Assembly (NCBI GenBank): GCA_016185275.1
Contig: JACPNX010000002.1
Location: 62,001-126,000, forward strand
Direction: 5' to 3'
Length of the DNA stretch: 64,000 nt
From: Actinomycetota bacterium
GTDB taxonomy: Bacteria > Actinomycetota > Acidimicrobiia > Acidimicrobiales > Iamiaceae
In this document: piece by piece, positions 62,894 to 64,000 of the stretch
Layout of the letters: each line of letters starts with the position of its first letter
Position numbering within the stretch: the stretch's first letter is position 1
Translations under genes and position numbers: made by a program
Notes under the pieces: model-generated
Databases searched by the model: none
Told to the model about the DNA's origin: nothing
The model's input: the letters and a program-made list of their open reading frames with translations, nothing else

Positions 62894-64000
62894 ATGCGCC
62901 AAGGACCCCACATGATGATGGGCCGGGGAGATCCCGAGGCCCTCAAGGGTGTCCAGCTCGCGCCCGGGATCGTGCGGCGGGCGTGGCGGTTCGCGTCCCC
63001 GTACCGGCGGCGCATGGCGGCGTTCCTCGGCGTCATCGTCGCCGAGGCGCTGCTGGGTTTGGCCCCACCCCTGCTGATCCGCCAGATCATCGACAACGCC
63101 CTACCGCGCCAGGACCGGGGGGCCGTCACGCTGCTCGCCGCGCTCATGATCGCCGCCGCGCTCAGCCTCGCCCTGCTGTCGCTGGTCGAGCGGCTCTGCT
63201 CGGCCACCATCGGCGAGGGGCTCATCTTCGACCTGCGCGCCGCACTGTTCGACCACGTGCAGCGGATGCCCATCGCCTTCTTCACCCGCACGCAGACCGG
63301 TGCGCTCATCAGCCGCATGAACAACGACGTGATCGGCGCTCAGCAGGCGGTGACGAACACGCTCGGGTCGGTCGTGTCCAACGTCGTCGTGCTGGCCACC
63401 ACGCTGGTCGCCATGGGCCTGCTCGAATGGCGGCTCACCCTGCTGGCGCTGGTGCTGCTGCCGTTGTTCATCCTGCCGGCCAAGCGCGTCGGACGCCGCC
63501 TGCAGGCCATCACCCGCGAGAGCTTCAACCTCAACGCCGAGATGAACGCGCAGATGACCGAGCGGTTCAACGTGTCGGGGGCGTTGCTCGTCAAGCTCTT
63601 CGGACGCAGCGACCAGGAGCACGCGGACTTCACCGACCGGGCCGGCCGGGTGCGCGACATCGGCGTGCGCAGCGCCATGTACGGCCGCACGTTCCTCGTC
63701 GCGCTGACGCTCGTCGGCGCGGTCGGCACGGCGCTCATCTACCTGCTCGGCGGCCGCCTCGTGCTCTCCGGCGGCATCACGCTGGGCACGCTCGTGGCCC
63801 TCGGCGCCTTCGTCACGCAGATCTACGCGCCGCTGACCCAGCTCACCAACGCCCGCGTCGACCTCATGACGGCGTTCGTCTCGTTCGACCGCGTGTTCGA
63901 GGTGCTCGACGCGCCGCTCGCCATCGCCGACCGACCCGGCGCCATCGACCTCGTGCGCCCACGGGGCCGGGTCGAGCTGGAGCACCTGTGGTTCCGGTAC
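62894..64000 (+). CDS. ABC exporter, fused permease-ATPase, N-terminal part
   Basis: An open reading frame from ATG 62894 to the window edge (369 codons). A transmembrane domain of about six helices (FLGVIVAEALLGLAPPLLI, LLAALMIAAALSLALLSLVE, VVSNVVVLATTLVAMGLLEW, LALVLLPLFILPAKRVG, FLVALTLVGAVGTALIYLLG and LGTLVALGAFVTQIYAPLTQ) is followed by the start of the nucleotide-binding domain (GRVELEHLWFRY). Coupling-helix text such as RMPIAFFTRTQTGALISRMNND is typical of type IV exporters. TAGCCT lies nine bases before the start. It is cut before Walker A. Confidence 0.92.
   Translation, partial: MRQGPHMMMGRGDPEALKGVQLAPGIVRRAWRFASPYRRRMAAFLGVIVAEALLGLAPPLLIRQIIDNALPRQDRGAVTLLAALMIAAALSLALLSLVERLCSATIGEGLIFDLRAALFDHVQRMPIAFFTRTQTGALISRMNNDVIGAQQAVTNTLGSVVSNVVVLATTLVAMGLLEWRLTLLALVLLPLFILPAKRVGRRLQAITRESFNLNAEMNAQMTERFNVSGALLVKLFGRSDQEHADFTDRAGRVRDIGVRSAMYGRTFLVALTLVGAVGTALIYLLGGRLVLSGGITLGTLVALGAFVTQIYAPLTQLTNARVDLMTAFVSFDRVFEVLDAPLAIADRPGAIDLVRPRGRVELEHLWFRY

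Overview
The window is 64 kb of very G+C-rich DNA (about 70% or more by eye), densely packed with short housekeeping-type operons. Codon bias, GTG starts, a WhiB protein, a BldD-type regulator, an acyl-CoA carboxylase epsilon subunit, a PolDom/LigC pair and paired Get3/ArsA ATPases point to an actinobacterium. The mix of selA/selB, ethylmalonyl-CoA pathway genes and GTG/ATG leaderless starts would suit a member of Acidimicrobiia, but that placement is an inference. There is no rRNA, CRISPR array, prophage or intact insertion sequence; it looks like chromosomal core with small accessory patches.

Layout. 1-8.1 kb: an edge DUF2277 gene, an SDR/carboxymuconolactone pair, a GNAT enzyme, a frameshifted sigma-factor relic, a nucleotidyltransferase/BON/phosphoesterase run, topoisomerase IB, and an oxidoreductase coupled to an ECF41 sigma factor. 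8.1-12.1 kb: an 11-residue-repeat coiled-coil protein, then selA and selB. 12.2-18.2 kb: hydrolase, WhiB, an NfeD-like protein, two ArsA/Get3 ATPases, a STAS protein and a receiver protein. 18.2-22.4 kb: tRNA-Pro, a toxin-antitoxin pair, a RibD-like reductase with a flavin reductase, a kinase-like phosphotransferase, GNAT and MazG. 22.5-29.8 kb: asd, lysC, bldD, a cyclophilin, an S51-like protein, hydroxyacyl-CoA dehydrogenase and aat. 30.1-41 kb: ethylmalonyl-CoA mutase, two degenerate GGDEF proteins, a CoA transferase, a calcineurin-like enzyme, a lower-GC two-gene patch, dus, maf, accE and accD. 41-46.2 kb: remnants of mobile DNA, ligC, PolDom, a 5'-3' exonuclease and a secreted nuclease. 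46.2-52.5 kb: an ABC exporter, two ferritin-like proteins, GNAT and a secreted protein. 52.7-55.8 kb: epimerase, crotonyl-CoA carboxylase/reductase and a disrupted thiolase. 56-64 kb: membrane proteins, a candidate structured RNA, recR-ebfC-dnaX, SRP RNA, two tRNA-Ser genes, tadA and the start of an ABC exporter.

How it fits together. Thiolase, 3-hydroxybutyryl-CoA dehydrogenase, crotonyl-CoA carboxylase/reductase, epimerase, ethylmalonyl-CoA mutase and a carboxylase beta/epsilon pair lie in this one window. They cover much of the ethylmalonyl-CoA route for acetyl-CoA assimilation or acyl-CoA turnover, although the thiolase reading frame is broken by an internal deletion. Many genes start 6-9 bases downstream of a TANNNT box with no Shine-Dalgarno sequence, which indicates widespread leaderless transcription. 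The most interesting unexplained items are a promoter-hairpin-terminator unit at about 58.35-58.52 kb that resembles the actinobacterial 6C RNA class, an uncharacterised pair of ferritin-like proteins (48.7-50.7 kb), and a small family of palindromic intergenic elements.
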